Source: Pedobacter riviphilus
Lineage (GTDB): Bacteria; Bacteroidota; Bacteroidia; Sphingobacteriales; Sphingobacteriaceae
NCBI RefSeq assembly: GCF_014692875.1
Contig: NZ_CP061171.1
Location: forward strand, 4,712,001-4,776,000
Length of the DNA: 64,000 nucleotides
Direction of reading: 5' to 3'
Shown: piece by piece, positions 18,349-31,835 of the stretch
Layout of the letters: each line of letters starts with the position of its first letter
Numbering within the stretch: position 1 is the stretch's first letter
Made by a program: the position numbers and the translations under genes
The notes under the pieces: generated by a model
Database searches by the model: none
The model's input: only the letters and a program-made list of their open reading frames with translations
Told to the model about the DNA's origin: nothing

Positions 18349-19938
18349 TCAATTTAAGTCTATTGTATGCTCTACTGCTATCTGGTCTAAGAAATATTCA
18401 TCATGCGATACCACCAAAAGTGTTCCTTGGTATTCATTAATGGCTGCCGTTAAAATTTCTATATTCTGGATATCGAGGTTATTCGTAGGCTCATCGAGGA
18501 TCATAAGGTCGGGCGATTGGTTGCTGATGGTTAACGAACAAAGAATCAACCGCATTTTTTCGCCACCGCTTAAGGCTAAGCAAGGCTTATTCCATTCGGT
18601 TTTATCAAATAAAAACCGGCTTAAACGGATTTTTACTTCATGCTCCTGTAATGCACCCAAGTTATATTGTTGCGCCTGCTCGTAAACGGTAAGTTGATTA
18701 TCAATCAACGAATAATCCTGATCAATATATATGGAGCTAATGCCAGCTTGATTTAAACTTCCCGTCGAGGGCTGCAGCTGATCCAAAATAAGCCTAATCA
18801 AGGTGGTTTTGCCTGAACCGTTTCTGCCTTTTATTGCGTAACGTCCGCCACTAAAAATCTGAAAGCTAATTGGTTCTTTCCAAATGAACTGATTGTGGAA
18901 AGCAAAGTTGATTTCCTTAGCCGCCAAAATACTTTTTCCTTTATGCAAGGTAGGCTGATTGAAACCGATTTTCATTTTATCGGCATCGGGTAATGCGGAA
19001 CGCAGTTGGCTCATTTCGGTCGAAATATGCTCGAGTTTTTCTGCGTGCACCCCCTTCAGCTTTGCGGTACTTTTTTCTGCATTATTTTTTAACGTATTCA
19101 TAGAAATGGTCGGTAATCCGGCTTTTTCCTGTTTTTTCTTCCCTCTGGCATCAAGCTTCTGTTGCCGCTCCAGCGATTCCCTTTCTACCTCTTTAGCCTT
19201 ACGCAGTGCTTTTCCCCTCGCTTTTAAATCATTGTATAAAGCCTCATTTTCAGTTTTCTTTTGTGCCGCATAGAAATCGTAATTTCCGCCGTACAAGGTT
19301 ATTCCCTGCTTACTTAATTCGTAAACTTTTTCCATTTGGTTTAATAAAGTCCGGTCGTGACTCACTACCACAAAAGTAGCCCTGGCCGACCGGATATAAT
19401 CATATAACCTGTTTCTACCTTCCAGATCCAAATGATTGGTCGGCTCGTCCAGCAAAACAATATCCGGGCGATGTATGGTGATGCCAGCTAAAAATACGCT
19501 GGTTTTTTGCCCGCCGCTTAACCTTTCCATTTTCTGGTTTACATCTAAATCTTTCAATCGCCAATGGCTTAAGGCTTCCGCACAACGTTCCTCAATGGTC
19601 CAGTCATCATTGAGTATGGCCATGTTATCGTCGGTTACTTCTCCCTTGAGGATTTCGTTCAGTGCTTTTAGTTTATCTTCAATCCTAAGTGCCTGCGCAA
19701 TCGTCAAATCATTAAACTGGCCAAAAAGCTGAGGTATATAATAGGGTGGCGATTCTGTTTTTGCATACCCGGCGGTTGGCATAAGTTTGCCTGCTAAAAT
19801 TTTTAAAAGTGTCGATTTCCCTGCACCATTATGGCCAATGAGTGCAATTTTTTCGCATTTGTTGATGGTGAGATTTAAATCTGAAAACAGTAAATCTCCA
19901 TTAGCGTGGATATAGCTAGCTCCTTGTAGATTAAGCAT
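18349..19938 (-). CDS. ABC-F family ATPase (ribosome-associated, twin ABC domains)
   Basis: 529 residues with two ABC cassettes and no membrane segment. Walker A: GHNGAGKST (N-terminal) and GRNGSGKTT (C-terminal). Signatures: LSGGQKTS and LSGGEKMR. Walker B: IVLLDEPTNHLD and LMILDEPTNNLD. Between them is the charged linker (KALRKAKEVERESLERQQK) characteristic of ABC-F proteins that act on the ribosome. Some members give antibiotic resistance and others are translation factors, and sequence alone does not decide which. The gene probably heads a transcript running into the LRR-kinase. Confidence 0.93.
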   Translation of the reverse strand: MLNLQGASYIHANGDLLFSDLNLTINKCEKIALIGHNGAGKSTLLKILAGKLMPTAGYAKTESPPYYIPQLFGQFNDLTIAQALRIEDKLKALNEILKGEVTDDNMAILNDDWTIEERCAEALSHWRLKDLDVNQKMERLSGGQKTSVFLAGITIHRPDIVLLDEPTNHLDLEGRNRLYDYIRSARATFVVVSHDRTLLNQMEKVYELSKQGITLYGGNYDFYAAQKKTENEALYNDLKARGKALRKAKEVERESLERQQKLDARGKKKQEKAGLPTISMNTLKNNAEKSTAKLKGVHAEKLEHISTEMSQLRSALPDADKMKIGFNQPTLHKGKSILAAKEINFAFHNQFIWKEPISFQIFSGGRYAIKGRNGSGKTTLIRLILDQLQPSTGSLNQAGISSIYIDQDYSLIDNQLTVYEQAQQYNLGALQEHEVKIRLSRFLFDKTEWNKPCLALSGGEKMRLILCSLTISNQSPDLMILDEPTNNLDIQNIEILTAAINEYQGTLLVVSHDEYFLDQIAVEHTIDLN

Positions 19939-20059
19939 AAATTTCTTTTTATTGGTAAATAATTGCAGGAGCGGAAATGCTCTGCCTGTTATCTATTTTT
20001 CTGAAAAGAAATTAATCTTACATCTATCGGGCGATTTTGGTGATGGTGCAAAGGTAAGG

Positions 20060-20361
20060 AATTTTTACGTTTTGCAAAAGGCGGGTGGCTAGTTCACGGT
20101 CTTTAGTCCGAGTTTTGGGAGAAAAGTGTCGTCATTGCGAGAAGGCTTTTTCAGCCGACGAAGCAATCTTACAACGATCGCTAGTGGCGTGCGATTTAAG
20201 ATTATTCATTCTTGCTAGTGTTTTTATTGGTATTCATGACCTCTCTATGTTCGGTTGGCTTCGTGCCTCGCAATCGCAGAGCCTCTGGGTTCTTCACTGC
20301 ACTCAAAACGATAACAATACAGTTATCGATAAAGTATAGATTTTATCTATATCAATTTTTA
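20060..20361. other. Intergenic region with dispersed repeat fragments
   Basis: No supportable gene. GTCATTGCGAGAAGGC and GACGAAGCAATCTTAC (about 20131-20175), then GCCTCGCAATCGCAGAGCC near 20265, resemble the 'CGTCATTGCGAG...GAAGCAATCT' type of dispersed repeat common in Bacteroidota genomes. An 84-codon open frame across it has no protein-like features. Confidence 0.45.
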
Positions 20362-20392
20362 TTTGCATTAGAAATTTAATCGCATATATTTA
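20362..20392 (+). promoter_or_regulatory. Promoter of the thiamine operon
   Basis: TTTG (20362-20365), 19-bp spacer, TATATTTA (20385-20392), one mismatch from TAnnTTTG. The expected transcription start falls at about the first base of the TPP aptamer, which supports the assignment. Confidence 0.65.
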
Positions 20393-20398
20393 CAAAAA

Positions 20399-22648
<2,250 letters not shown>

Positions 22649-22654
22649 GCTGCC

Positions 22655-23269
22655 ATGGAACTGATTGTAATCGCCAAGCCAACCCTTTTTAAGGAAGAAT
22701 GCCATCTTGTAAATCAGCTTTTCGAAGCCGGTTTACAGGTTTTTCATTTGCGTAAGGATAATGCCGATGAAACCGGGTACCGAAAAATTGTAGAAGGGAT
22801 CTCACCCGAATACCATCCACGCATTGCCCTGCACCATTTCCATGCCTTGGCCAACGATTATAATATTAAAAGAATCCACCATACCGAAAGCTTCAGAAAA
22901 AATTTAACGACCAATATACTGCCCAAAAACCATATACTAAGCACTTCTATCCATCAATTATCAGCAATTGATGATATTGCCCCGTATCACTACAGTTTTT
23001 TTGGTCCCGTATTTAACAGCTTCTCCAAGCCCGGTTACATGGGGGTTATTCCTCCAGATTTTCATTTAAATAAGCCTAACAGCAATACAAAATTAATCGC
23101 TTTGGGCGGCATTGGCCTCAACCAGATCGATCAGGTAAAAAAAATGAACTTCGATGGCGTTGCGCTATTGGGTTGTGTCTGGAACGATCCTTCCCAGGCC
23201 CTAACTACTTTTAAAAAAGCCCAGGCCAAATGCCTTGCTTATACTCAACATTTAACAATACAACCATGA
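22655..23269 (+). CDS. TenI/ThiE-like protein (thiamine phosphate synthase superfamily)
   Basis: 204 residues. The barrel motifs are shared with ThiE (LQVFHLRKDN, YHYSFFGPVFNSFSKPG, LIALGGIG), but the phosphate/pyrimidine site is altered relative to the neighbouring thiE, for example HHFHALANDY where ThiE has INDY. This fits TenI-type thiazole tautomerase or a diverged ThiE, commonly paired with thiE in Bacteroidota thiamine operons. It starts 6 bp after thiC and its TGA overlaps the thiE ATG. Confidence 0.8.
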   Translation: MELIVIAKPTLFKEECHLVNQLFEAGLQVFHLRKDNADETGYRKIVEGISPEYHPRIALHHFHALANDYNIKRIHHTESFRKNLTTNILPKNHILSTSIHQLSAIDDIAPYHYSFFGPVFNSFSKPGYMGVIPPDFHLNKPNSNTKLIALGGIGLNQIDQVKKMNFDGVALLGCVWNDPSQALTTFKKAQAKCLAYTQHLTIQP

Positions 23270-23901
23270 TCCAGCCCTTACAATATATTTCGCAAGCCCC
23301 TAAAACAGGCACGCATATCGACGCCATTGAGCAGGTGCTCCAAGCTGGCGGAAAATGGATCCAGCTGCGCATTAAAAACCAGGCCGAAAGCGAAATCCTG
23401 CCTTTTGCGAAAGCCGCGCAGGCTTTATGCGAAACTTACGGTGCCAAATTAATCATAAACGATTATCCGCAGCTGGCGAAAGCCGTAAACAGTTATGGTG
23501 TGCATTTGGGTCTGCAGGATATGCCCATTCTTGAAGCCAGAAAAATTATTGGCAAACACCAGATTATCGGCGGTACAGCCAATACTTTCGAACATATCCA
23601 GCAAAGGGTAGCCGAAGGGGCCGATTATATCGGTTTGGGTCCGTTCAGGTTTACGCGTACAAAAGAAAATCTGAGCCCCATTGTAGGTTTGGAAGGTTAC
23701 CAGAAGTTAATGGAAAAAGTGCGACAGGCTGGCATTAGCACACCCATTATTGCCATAGGTGGTATTGAAACAGCAGATATTCCGGCTATACTCGAAACCG
23801 GAATTTACGGAATTGCCATCTCGGCAGCACTCACCAACCAAACACAAACGGCTGCGGTTCTTGAAGAAATCAACAGCAAGTTCAGTATTCATTCGATTTA
23901 A
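23266..23901 (+). CDS. thiE: Thiamine phosphate synthase ThiE
   Basis: 211 residues from the ATG at 23266, which overlaps the upstream stop (ATGA), so translational coupling is likely. ThiE motifs: WIQLRIKN (diphosphate-binding Arg/Lys), [33 protein letters not shown] and IIAIGGIE. It joins HMP-PP with the thiazole phosphate to give thiamine phosphate. An in-frame ATG at 23230 would add 12 residues inside the previous gene and is less likely. Confidence 0.93.
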   Translation: MIQPLQYISQAPKTGTHIDAIEQVLQAGGKWIQLRIKNQAESEILPFAKAAQALCETYGAKLIINDYPQLAKAVNSYGVHLGLQDMPILEARKIIGKHQIIGGTANTFEHIQQRVAEGADYIGLGPFRFTRTKENLSPIVGLEGYQKLMEKVRQAGISTPIIAIGGIETADIPAILETGIYGIAISAALTNQTQTAAVLEEINSKFSIHSI

Positions 23902-23912
23902 AAATTACAGAT

Positions 23913-24683
23913 ATGTTAACCATAGCAGATCAAACCTTTAGCTCTCGTCTCTTTACCGGTACCGGAAAATTTAGTTCTGCCAAAGAGATGGAAAGTGCCT
24001 TAATTGCCTCGGCCTCCGAACTGGTTACCGTAGCGCTCAAACGTGTAGATTTAAAAGGAAAAGATGATGATATCCTTCAGCACCTTAAACACCCGCATAT
24101 CAATTTATTGCCCAATACTTCGGGTGTGCGTAATGCCAAAGAAGCCGTTTTTGCCGCACAGCTCGCGCGCGAAGCTTTAGAAACCAACTGGATCAAGTTA
24201 GAAATCCACCCCGATCCGAAATACCTCATGCCAGATCCGATCGAAACGCTTAACGCAACCGAAGAACTGGTTAAACTCGGTTTTGTGGTATTGCCTTATA
24301 TCCATGCCGACCCGGTTTTATGTAAACGTTTGGAAGATGTAGGCACCGCAGCGGTGATGCCCTTAGGCTCGCCCATTGGCAGTAATAAGGGATTAAGAAC
24401 AATCGATTTTTTAGAAATTATTATCAGTCAGAGCAGGGTTCCGGTCATTATCGATGCCGGTATAGGTGCACCATCTGATGCGGCTAAAGCCATGGAAATT
24501 GGTGCTGATGCTGTTTTGGTGAACACCGCCATTGCCATAGCCGAAAATCCAACCCACATGGCCATTGCCTTTAAAATGGCTGTAGAAGCTGGCAGAATGG
24601 CTTTCGAATCTAAATTAGGCGCCCAAACACACTATGCTGCTGCAAGCAGTCCACTAACCGCGTTTTTAGATGAAGAGTTTTAA
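23913..24683 (+). CDS. thiG: Thiazole synthase ThiG
   Basis: 256 residues. The Schiff-base Lys lies in VTVALKRVD (~residue 42). [38 protein letters not shown] and [11 protein letters not shown] are all diagnostic. It forms the thiazole phosphate from DXP, dehydroglycine (from ThiH) and ThiS thiocarboxylate. It starts 11 bp after thiE, and its 3' end overlaps thiH by 14 bp. Confidence 0.97.
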   Translation: MLTIADQTFSSRLFTGTGKFSSAKEMESALIASASELVTVALKRVDLKGKDDDILQHLKHPHINLLPNTSGVRNAKEAVFAAQLAREALETNWIKLEIHPDPKYLMPDPIETLNATEELVKLGFVVLPYIHADPVLCKRLEDVGTAAVMPLGSPIGSNKGLRTIDFLEIIISQSRVPVIIDAGIGAPSDAAKAMEIGADAVLVNTAIAIAENPTHMAIAFKMAVEAGRMAFESKLGAQTHYAAASSPLTAFLDEEF

Positions 24684-25794
24684 CAAAGTATTCGAATCCT
24701 ACAACTGGGACGATACCAAAGCCAGCATTTACGATAAAACAGCAGCCGATGTAGAAAGGGCATTGCGCAGTACACAGCGCAGCCTGGAAGATTTTAAAGC
24801 GCTTATTTCGCCCGCCGCCTTGCCTTATCTCGAAGATATGGCGCAGATGAGCCAGCGTTTAACCTTAGATCGTTTTGGCAGGGTAATCCAGATGTATATC
24901 CCTTTATACCTCTCCAACGAGTGTAATAATATTTGCACTTATTGTGGTTTCAGCTACGATAATAAGGTAAGGCGCAGAACGCTTAACCCGATGGAAATTA
25001 TGCAGGAGGTTGCCGTAATTAAAGAGATGGGTTATGACCACGTGCTGCTGGTAACAGGCGAAGCCAACCAAAGTGTACATACCGATTATTTTAAAAAAGT
25101 ATTAGACCTCATCAGTCCACACTTTGCCCATATAGCCATGGAGGTACAACCTTTGGATGTAGCCGATTATGAAACCCTTATTCCGCACGGGCTAAATACC
25201 GTATTGGTTTACCAGGAAACCTACCACCAGGATGATTACCGGAAACACCATCCAAAGGGCAAAAAATCTAACTTTTTATATCGCTTAGAAACCCCTGACC
25301 GCTTAGGGCAGGCTGGTATCCATAAAATGGGACTTGGTGTTTTAATCGGACTGGAAGACTGGCGGACAGATTCATTTTTTACGGCCCTGCACCTCTCTTA
25401 TCTCGAAAAACAATATTGGCAAAGTAAATTCAGTATTTCTTTCCCCAGGTTGCGGCCTTTTAGCGGTGGTTTAGAACCAAAAGTGGTGATGAACGATAAA
25501 GAATTGGTACAACTGATCTGTGCTTACCGCTTATTCAACAGTGAAGTAGAGCTGTCTATTTCTACCCGCGAAACCGTAACTTTCCGGAACCAGGTGATTA
25601 AGTTGGGCATTACCGCCATCAGTGCAGGTTCTAAAACCAATCCCGGTGGTTACCAGGTAGCGCCACAATCTTTGGAGCAGTTCGAAATATCTGATGAGCG
25701 TTCGGCAAAGGAAATTGCGGCCATGATCCGAAAACAAGGTTACGAACCCATCTGGAAAGACTGGGATAGGAGTTTAATCCAAAAATCATGTTAG
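24670..25794 (+). CDS. thiH: 2-iminoacetate synthase ThiH (radical SAM)
   Basis: 374 residues. The radical-SAM motif CNNICTYC (CxxxCxxC) is near residue 83, followed by [12 protein letters not shown] as in ThiH. RLRPFSGG and STRETVTFR in the C-terminal half also fit. It cleaves tyrosine to dehydroglycine, making this an anaerobic-type thiazole route rather than the glycine-oxidase route. It overlaps both thiG and the downstream thiF gene, indicating translational coupling. Confidence 0.96.
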   Translation: MKSFNKVFESYNWDDTKASIYDKTAADVERALRSTQRSLEDFKALISPAALPYLEDMAQMSQRLTLDRFGRVIQMYIPLYLSNECNNICTYCGFSYDNKVRRRTLNPMEIMQEVAVIKEMGYDHVLLVTGEANQSVHTDYFKKVLDLISPHFAHIAMEVQPLDVADYETLIPHGLNTVLVYQETYHQDDYRKHHPKGKKSNFLYRLETPDRLGQAGIHKMGLGVLIGLEDWRTDSFFTALHLSYLEKQYWQSKFSISFPRLRPFSGGLEPKVVMNDKELVQLICAYRLFNSEVELSISTRETVTFRNQVIKLGITAISAGSKTNPGGYQVAPQSLEQFEISDERSAKEIAAMIRKQGYEPIWKDWDRSLIQKSC

Positions 25795-26831
25795 TTAAAG
25801 AAGAATTAAGCCGTTACAACAGGCAAATGATCCTGCCCGAACTGGGTCTGGAAGGGCAGAAAAAACTAAAAGCTGCCAGCGTACTGCTTATTGGTGCAGG
25901 TGGGTTGGGTTGCCCGGTATTGCAATACCTGGCTGCAGCGGGTGTAGGAACAATCGGCATTGTTGATGATGATGTGGTGGAACTGAGCAACCTGCACAGG
26001 CAAATTTTATATAACCATACTGATATTGGGCAAGCTAAGGCAAAAATTGCTGCAGCAAAACTCCAATTGCTTAATCCGCATGTGGGTTTTACTGCTTATC
26101 AAGAACGCTTTAGGGCTGATAATGCTGTGAATATTTGCCAGGATTATGATCTGGTGATCGATTGTTCGGATAATTTTACCACCCGTTACTTAGTGAACGA
26201 TACCTGCGTGGCTTTAGGCAAAACACTTATTTTCGGCTCTATTTTACAGTTCGAAGGCCAGGTTGCGGTATTTAACCACCAGGGCAGTGCAAACTATAGA
26301 GACCTCTATCCGGCACCACCAACTGAAAATATTAACTGTGTAGAGGGTGGGGTAATCGGCATTTTGCCTGGCCTAATAGGTTTATACATGGCCAATGAAG
26401 CCCTAAAATTAATCTGCGGCATTGGTGAAACACTTGCGGGCAAACTGATGAGCGTTAATGCCTTGAACAATGCCGTGCTGGTATTTAAAATTGCGGCAAA
26501 AAAATCAGCTGATATCCCAAAACCAGCGCTCGCCAAAACCGGTAAGGCCATAGCAGAAATCGATAAAGCAACCTTAGATCGCTGGCTGGAAACCTATGCT
26601 GATAAAGTTTTTTTAATTGATGTACGTGAAGATTATGAACATGAAGATGGCAATATTGGAGGCATCAACCTCCCGTTATACGAGTTAACGGCATCGCTTA
26701 CCGCTATCCCAAAGAACAAAAAAGTAGTGTGTTATTGCCAAACCGGGCAAAGGAGTAAAATGGCGGTGCAGTTATTGGATGGGGTTTATGTGGGGGAAGT
26801 ATACAGTTTAAGGGAGGGCGTTTTCGGTTGA
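25788..26831 (+). CDS. thiF: ThiF/MoeB adenylyltransferase fused to a rhodanese domain
   Basis: 347 residues. Residues ~1-240 are an E1-like domain: RQMILPELG, nucleotide loop GAGGLGCP, DDDVVELSNLHRQ and DCSDNFTTRYLVN. Residues ~260-347 are a rhodanese domain with VFLIDVREDYEHEDG and the active Cys in CYCQTGQRSKMA. It adenylates the ThiS tail, and the rhodanese part probably supplies sulfur. Last gene of the operon. Confidence 0.92.
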   Translation: MLVKEELSRYNRQMILPELGLEGQKKLKAASVLLIGAGGLGCPVLQYLAAAGVGTIGIVDDDVVELSNLHRQILYNHTDIGQAKAKIAAAKLQLLNPHVGFTAYQERFRADNAVNICQDYDLVIDCSDNFTTRYLVNDTCVALGKTLIFGSILQFEGQVAVFNHQGSANYRDLYPAPPTENINCVEGGVIGILPGLIGLYMANEALKLICGIGETLAGKLMSVNALNNAVLVFKIAAKKSADIPKPALAKTGKAIAEIDKATLDRWLETYADKVFLIDVREDYEHEDGNIGGINLPLYELTASLTAIPKNKKVVCYCQTGQRSKMAVQLLDGVYVGEVYSLREGVFG

Positions 26832-27077
26832 TTGTTTAATTGCAGGCTAACCGCTGGTCCAGTTCCGTCACCCACCTTACATTTTCTATGTTTTTATCTT
26901 CAAAGAACACAGAGAGCAGACACAAAGATCGCTGGGGGCATTAACGACTCCAAACATCCAACTCAGAACGTTAATCAGGCTTCAGGCTTCCATTGCCCCC
27001 AACCTTAACTTCCCTATTTAAAAAAAATTGAATAGCTTAGCTATTGATAAATTAACGGAATCTCAAGTGCTCCACGC
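26832..27077. other. Intergenic region after the thiamine operon
   Basis: No gene. TGGGGGCA (about 26934-26941) and TGCCCCCA (about 26994-27001) form an 8-bp inverted repeat that may act in termination. Nothing else is recognised. Confidence 0.35.
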
Positions 27078-30000
27078 ATGAAAAAACACCTTAAATACAT
27101 TGATGGCAGTTCGGATAAGTTCTGGCAGATTGAAGTATTAAACAATACTTATACCGTTACTTATGGCCGAAATGGAACCAGCGGTATTTCACAGACTAAA
27201 ACTTTTGACAATGCTGACCAATGTTTAAAAGCCGCAGAAAAACTGCTGAGTGAAAAAACAAAGAAAGGTTATTCCGAAACGGGTGAAGTAATTATCAGTC
27301 AGGCACTATCCACACCTAAAAAAAGTGGAAGTAAAGATGTAACCGAAATATTAAATGCTTACGACGCCATTTTGAAGGAGAGAAATCTGGCCGCATTATT
27401 ACCATTTCTGCAGGAAAATGCTAAGGGAAATATTGAAGTCCTTAAAAAGCATATCAAGGCTAAAAAGCGTTATTGGATGTCGTTTGTTGATCTTACCAAC
27501 GAGCCACAGTTTAAAACAAAGAATTATAGCTGGGGTACCAGGGGCGATGAAAAATTAAAGGAGATAATCACCCTTACCGCAATCGGCATTTTGAGCAAAA
27601 CCGACATTATACCTTGGGATGAAGCCTTCGATATATTGGCTCAGACAGAAAAAAGAAAAAGTATTTTAAGTGTACTACAATGGGCACGGCCCGATTGGAT
27701 TACCGATTATTTGCTCGATAAGGTAAAAAAGAATGAGTGGCGCAGTTTCAGTTACCAAACCTTGCGTTTTCTCGAAAGCAATGGTTTAATAATGGTACAT
27801 GCTGAGCTTTATGCTTTATGTTTGGCTAGCTTCAACGAATGGACAACCAAGGTGAAATCAAGGGATTTTATCAAATATATACTGAACGATGAGTTGGCCT
27901 ATACACGCGATGTACCCAATTTATACAACTATGAAACCGGCTTACACAATATCCATTTCAGAGATGACGATACACAGCCTTATAATCACTTTTCTGTTTG
28001 GGAAATTATCTATAATACCTTGCTAAAGGAAGGAAAGTTAAACCGGCAGCAGTTTATAGAACAAGCGATTTTAGTTCAGACCAAGGAATGGAACAACAAC
28101 CTTAAATCTTTTTACCGGAAAAGATTAAGCGATCTGAACCCAAACCCTGAAGAACTTCTTGCTAATCAGGAATATATTTTTGCCTGTTTGCAATATGCCT
28201 ACGCGCCTGTTGTTAACGGTGCTATGGAACTGATTAAACAGATTTATGGGGAGAAAAAATTTAATGTAAATTCTTTTCTCGATTGGCTCGAGCCGTTAAT
28301 GATGAGCAGCGACAATAAAACAGCCATTAAGAACATTCTGCCTGTTCTGGAGAAACTGAATAAATCACAACCCAAATTAAACAAAAGGATCTCTTCCCTG
28401 ATTGCTGATATTTATGTGGTACCCGATCTTAACCTGCAAGAAAGGGCAAGTAAACTGCTGCTAAAAATAGCAGCACCAAAAGATACTGCATTACACGAAA
28501 AATTATCAGGTTATTCGGCACTGATGTTGGGAAATGTCCGCGCAGGCTTAAGCAGTTTGCTCGCAGCCGAAGATCTTCTTATTGCTGATGACGCTTTAGA
28601 AAGCTATCATTTTAAACCTAAACAGGAAAAGGTACTAAATGAACCAATTGTGTTGCCGAAGGATTGGAATGATGTGGTATATTTATTCGGCAAATTTATT
28701 GCTTCAGAAGAAATAGCCGATGCCGAGATACTCCTAAATACCTATATCACCCAACAACATTTATTCCCTGCTGATTATGCCAAACAATTAGCCCCTTACG
28801 GACAACAGATTGAAAAGAAATATTTCGAGAGTGTTCATAAAAATTATATCGCCATATTTCTACGCGAAAAAATAAAAAATATCGATTATGTGTTTACCAT
28901 AACACAAAATACCTATCACAAAATAAAAACGCTCCTGCTCATCAGGCCTTATTTAGATATTGTGCAAAAAAGAATGGTTGGCAACCTCCGCCTGCCCATG
29001 CTTTCTTTTCCTACACACTATCCATATTGGGTGGCTCCAAAAGCACTTTTAGAACGGCTGATTGCCTACCAGAAGAATGAGGCAGAAATTAATGCCCTCG
29101 ATTTAACCATCGCCATTGGCCGTATGCCGCGCGAAGAGGTAGAAGAAGCGATCCCGCTTTTGGCAAAGCTTAACGGCGAGCTTAAACAACTCATGGCATT
29201 TTGTTTGGGTACTACAAAAGATATTGTGATTAAAAACGATAGTATATTTAATAAACTGTTAACGAAAATGGGAGGCTCGGCAGATACCGGCTTAAAAAGC
29301 GTGTGGGCAATGGCCGCCAGAATTTACTATCCTGATGAAACCTTCGCCGTATTTAACAACACTTACCTCAGAGATTATCCAATGGCCGTATCTCCGTTTA
29401 AGCCCGAAATAAGGATTAAAGAAAAGTGGAACGAGTATACGAATTATCAGACCAAGAAAGTGGAAAGATCAGCATCGTGGTATGAGCTAAGCTTCGATTT
29501 ACCCCCATTTACTACAGTACACGGCTTCTTGCCTGCTTTAGATTTATATGGCCGAAAAAACAGCTGGGAATATATGATGAGCGGCGAAGGCAATGTTTAT
29601 TACTGGAACAGCCTGATGCCGCAGCATAATGATGCCCTGGGCTGGTTTATCCTGCGTTCATCATGCTTGCATGCCAGCGGGGGCGCATCAGAACTTAAAG
29701 GTTTTCTCCATGTAATCAACAGTACAGGATTCCGTTTTTCAGATGTCTCGATGTTGGTTTTTGCCTGCATGTTTTTTATGGATAAAAAAGAAGTCCGTTT
29801 AATGGCTTCAGAAGTTTTGATTAACCTGGTTGAAAAGCAGCTTATTGATCTGGATCTTCTGGCCACAAAACTCGCTTATTTAGCCTCGAATAAATATGGT
29901 GCCTTTTCACGTCTGGTAGAAAGCATTGGGGCATTAAAAGATGTTTCCGCCTTGCACAATTCTGCCTTTCTACAATTGCTCGAAAGCCTGTTAAAACACC

Positions 30001-30170
30001 TGACTATTACCGAAAAACTTCCCGTAAACTTTAAAAAACTGGTTGAGCATTATATCGATATACTTTATAAAACCAATCAACAGCCTGCTCCAGCATCTGT
30101 CGTTTTTTTCGAAAGATGGAAAGACAATGCTTCCCTTAAAGGTTTAATTAAACAAATTATTACAGCTTAA
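27078..30170 (+). CDS. Large WGR-domain protein with HEAT-like helical body
   Basis: 1030 residues. Residues ~1-75 are a WGR domain ([30 protein letters not shown] with the WGR-type YGRNGT turn, KKGYSE). The rest is largely helical with repeated hairpins, no membrane segment and no catalytic motif I can name. WGR domains bind nucleic acid or DNA ends in PARPs and are widespread in bacterial MolR/YehI-like proteins. It ends one base before the SWIM-protein ATG, so the two are certainly co-expressed. It is probably a partner in a WGR-SWIM system, whose role is uncertain. Confidence 0.82.
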   Translation: MKKHLKYIDGSSDKFWQIEVLNNTYTVTYGRNGTSGISQTKTFDNADQCLKAAEKLLSEKTKKGYSETGEVIISQALSTPKKSGSKDVTEILNAYDAILKERNLAALLPFLQENAKGNIEVLKKHIKAKKRYWMSFVDLTNEPQFKTKNYSWGTRGDEKLKEIITLTAIGILSKTDIIPWDEAFDILAQTEKRKSILSVLQWARPDWITDYLLDKVKKNEWRSFSYQTLRFLESNGLIMVHAELYALCLASFNEWTTKVKSRDFIKYILNDELAYTRDVPNLYNYETGLHNIHFRDDDTQPYNHFSVWEIIYNTLLKEGKLNRQQFIEQAILVQTKEWNNNLKSFYRKRLSDLNPNPEELLANQEYIFACLQYAYAPVVNGAMELIKQIYGEKKFNVNSFLDWLEPLMMSSDNKTAIKNILPVLEKLNKSQPKLNKRISSLIADIYVVPDLNLQERASKLLLKIAAPKDTALHEKLSGYSALMLGNVRAGLSSLLAAEDLLIADDALESYHFKPKQEKVLNEPIVLPKDWNDVVYLFGKFIASEEIADAEILLNTYITQQHLFPADYAKQLAPYGQQIEKKYFESVHKNYIAIFLREKIKNIDYVFTITQNTYHKIKTLLLIRPYLDIVQKRMVGNLRLPMLSFPTHYPYWVAPKALLERLIAYQKNEAEINALDLTIAIGRMPREEVEEAIPLLAKLNGELKQLMAFCLGTTKDIVIKNDSIFNKLLTKMGGSADTGLKSVWAMAARIYYPDETFAVFNNTYLRDYPMAVSPFKPEIRIKEKWNEYTNYQTKKVERSASWYELSFDLPPFTTVHGFLPALDLYGRKNSWEYMMSGEGNVYYWNSLMPQHNDALGWFILRSSCLHASGGASELKGFLHVINSTGFRFSDVSMLVFACMFFMDKKEVRLMASEVLINLVEKQLIDLDLLATKLAYLASNKYGAFSRLVESIGALKDVSALHNSAFLQLLESLLKHLTITEKLPVNFKKLVEHYIDILYKTNQQPAPASVVFFERWKDNASLKGLIKQIITA

Positions 30171-30171
30171 C

Positions 30172-31494
30172 ATGACCGACCTACAATATCACTACAGTAG
30201 TGTTTCTACCTTTACCAAAACTAAAGGAATTAATAGTTTAGTTTTAGCACACCAAACCGAAATAGAAGCTGTAAACAATATCCCTTGCTTTTTTTGGGGC
30301 AACTTAACTGATCCTTATATTACTGCAAAATGCTGGAGCACTATTGCCAAAGTAGTACGTTCCAGCTTTGGCCCAATTCCACCCAGTTTACGCGATCCTA
30401 TTGTTACCGCAGGCACCGAGCGCATTAGGTTCGAAGGTTTTTCTTCGTGCAACGGTGTATACGTTAGGCTGGACATGAAACCCGAATCTATCGATGGTGA
30501 ATTTATTGCAAGCGGCACAACCAATGTCGATTTTAACGATCCCATGTTAAATGCCCTGAACAGTATTCAAAAAAACGAAAAAGTAACCCTGGCGGTGGGC
30601 CAGCAAGAAGTACAGGTAATTACCAGCAAAACTAAAGTAACAGAAAAAAAGGTAACCTTACCCACCCGTTGGATTAAGGGCTTAACCAGTGTACAGCTTT
30701 ATCTTGTTGATATGGACCTAAAATTCGAGCTGAATAAAATACAAACCATACAACTTTTTCAAAACCTGCCAAAAGGAACCGTTAAAGGCGATTTCTTTAT
30801 TGCGAAAAGAGCAGGCAAATTTATGTTTTCGACACTGGCCACAGCCGATGCAGTGCGTGTAGGGGGCTTACACAGGCTCCGCTTATTAGATGGTATTTTA
30901 GCGATAGCCGATAAGGTTTACATTTACGAATCTGCCGATAAACAGACAGTGGCATTTGTATATGAATTTGGTAAAATGCAATTGCTTATGGCTTTCTCTC
31001 CCGATGCATACCGCGGATTTTCAGGTGAAGGAAAGGCACTTGAACAGATGACGGAAAATTTACCTGTTGAATGGGTATACGGACTGAACAGTTTACTCAA
31101 AGCAAACGAAAATTTCGATCCTACCTTACTTTCCATCGAGCACGATATCGACTTTGGTACAATGGACCAGCTGACCTCAAGCTTATCATCAATTGGCTTA
31201 CTCGGTTACGATGTAATGGGCAGAAGCCATTTTTACCGGCAGCTTCCTTTTAAAACGGAACGCATATTAAGTTTAAACCCCCGGCTAAAAAATGCAAAGA
31301 AACTGATTGATGAGCAGCAGGTTCGGATCCTTAAAAAAGAAAACAGTTATATCGAGGCAGAAGTTAAAGGCACAGGTGTATTACACAAGGTTGTTCTCGA
31401 TAAACAGGGTTACCGCTGTACCTGCGAATGGTTTACTACCTACCAGGGTAAAAGAGGTATTTGTAAGCACATTTTGGCAGTGAAGATGAGTTAA
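30172..31494 (+). CDS. SWIM zinc-finger protein
   Basis: 440 residues. The C-terminus carries the SWIM motif: CTCEWF then, after a short loop, GICKHILAV, giving CxCx(n)CxH. Such fingers bind DNA or protein. The middle part is a mixed alpha/beta domain with no motif I recognise. It is translationally adjacent to the WGR protein (1-bp gap). SWIM proteins occur with WGR/MolR-type and MoxR/vWA genes in several bacteria, but no MoxR or vWA gene follows here. Confidence 0.87.
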   Translation: MTDLQYHYSSVSTFTKTKGINSLVLAHQTEIEAVNNIPCFFWGNLTDPYITAKCWSTIAKVVRSSFGPIPPSLRDPIVTAGTERIRFEGFSSCNGVYVRLDMKPESIDGEFIASGTTNVDFNDPMLNALNSIQKNEKVTLAVGQQEVQVITSKTKVTEKKVTLPTRWIKGLTSVQLYLVDMDLKFELNKIQTIQLFQNLPKGTVKGDFFIAKRAGKFMFSTLATADAVRVGGLHRLRLLDGILAIADKVYIYESADKQTVAFVYEFGKMQLLMAFSPDAYRGFSGEGKALEQMTENLPVEWVYGLNSLLKANENFDPTLLSIEHDIDFGTMDQLTSSLSSIGLLGYDVMGRSHFYRQLPFKTERILSLNPRLKNAKKLIDEQQVRILKKENSYIEAEVKGTGVLHKVVLDKQGYRCTCEWFTTYQGKRGICKHILAVKMS

Positions 31495-31548
31495 TTGGAT
31501 ATTGTTAAATCGGTTAACCGTGAATTAATTGGGCGCATTCCGTCATAC

Positions 31549-31743
31549 TGAACTTGTTTTACAAGTAGAAATATTATTTTCAATTGTCTTGTAGCTACTA
31601 CGTGGTCAGGATCTATTCCGAAAAACATCACTTGTCATTTAACCGCAAAGGGCACCCGTTTTAAGCAAAATTTTAATGCCTTAATGGAAAAAGGTAAAGC
31701 CTATGCGCAACAAAACAATATCCAGGTAAACTGGGGTAAATAA
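31549..31743 (+). other. Orphan coding-like tail without a start codon
   Basis: An open stretch of 64 codons ending in TAA at 31741-31743 translates at its end to FKQNFNALMEKGKAYAQQNN followed by IQVNWGK, which looks like a real protein C-terminus. It has no upstream start, domain or promoter, so it may be the remnant of a deleted gene downstream of the SWIM protein. I do not recognise the family. Confidence 0.35.
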
Positions 31744-31835
31744 AATAAGCGGTGGTTTAATTCAGGTGTGGTGCATTTGGGTTAAACCTTCGCTTAGTGG
31801 CTAAATGTGCTTTACAGGGCAATAATAAGTTTAAC

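Noticed and set aside
20085..20339. 84-codon frame upstream of the thiamine promoter
   Set aside because: It runs through dispersed-repeat sequence and has no protein character.
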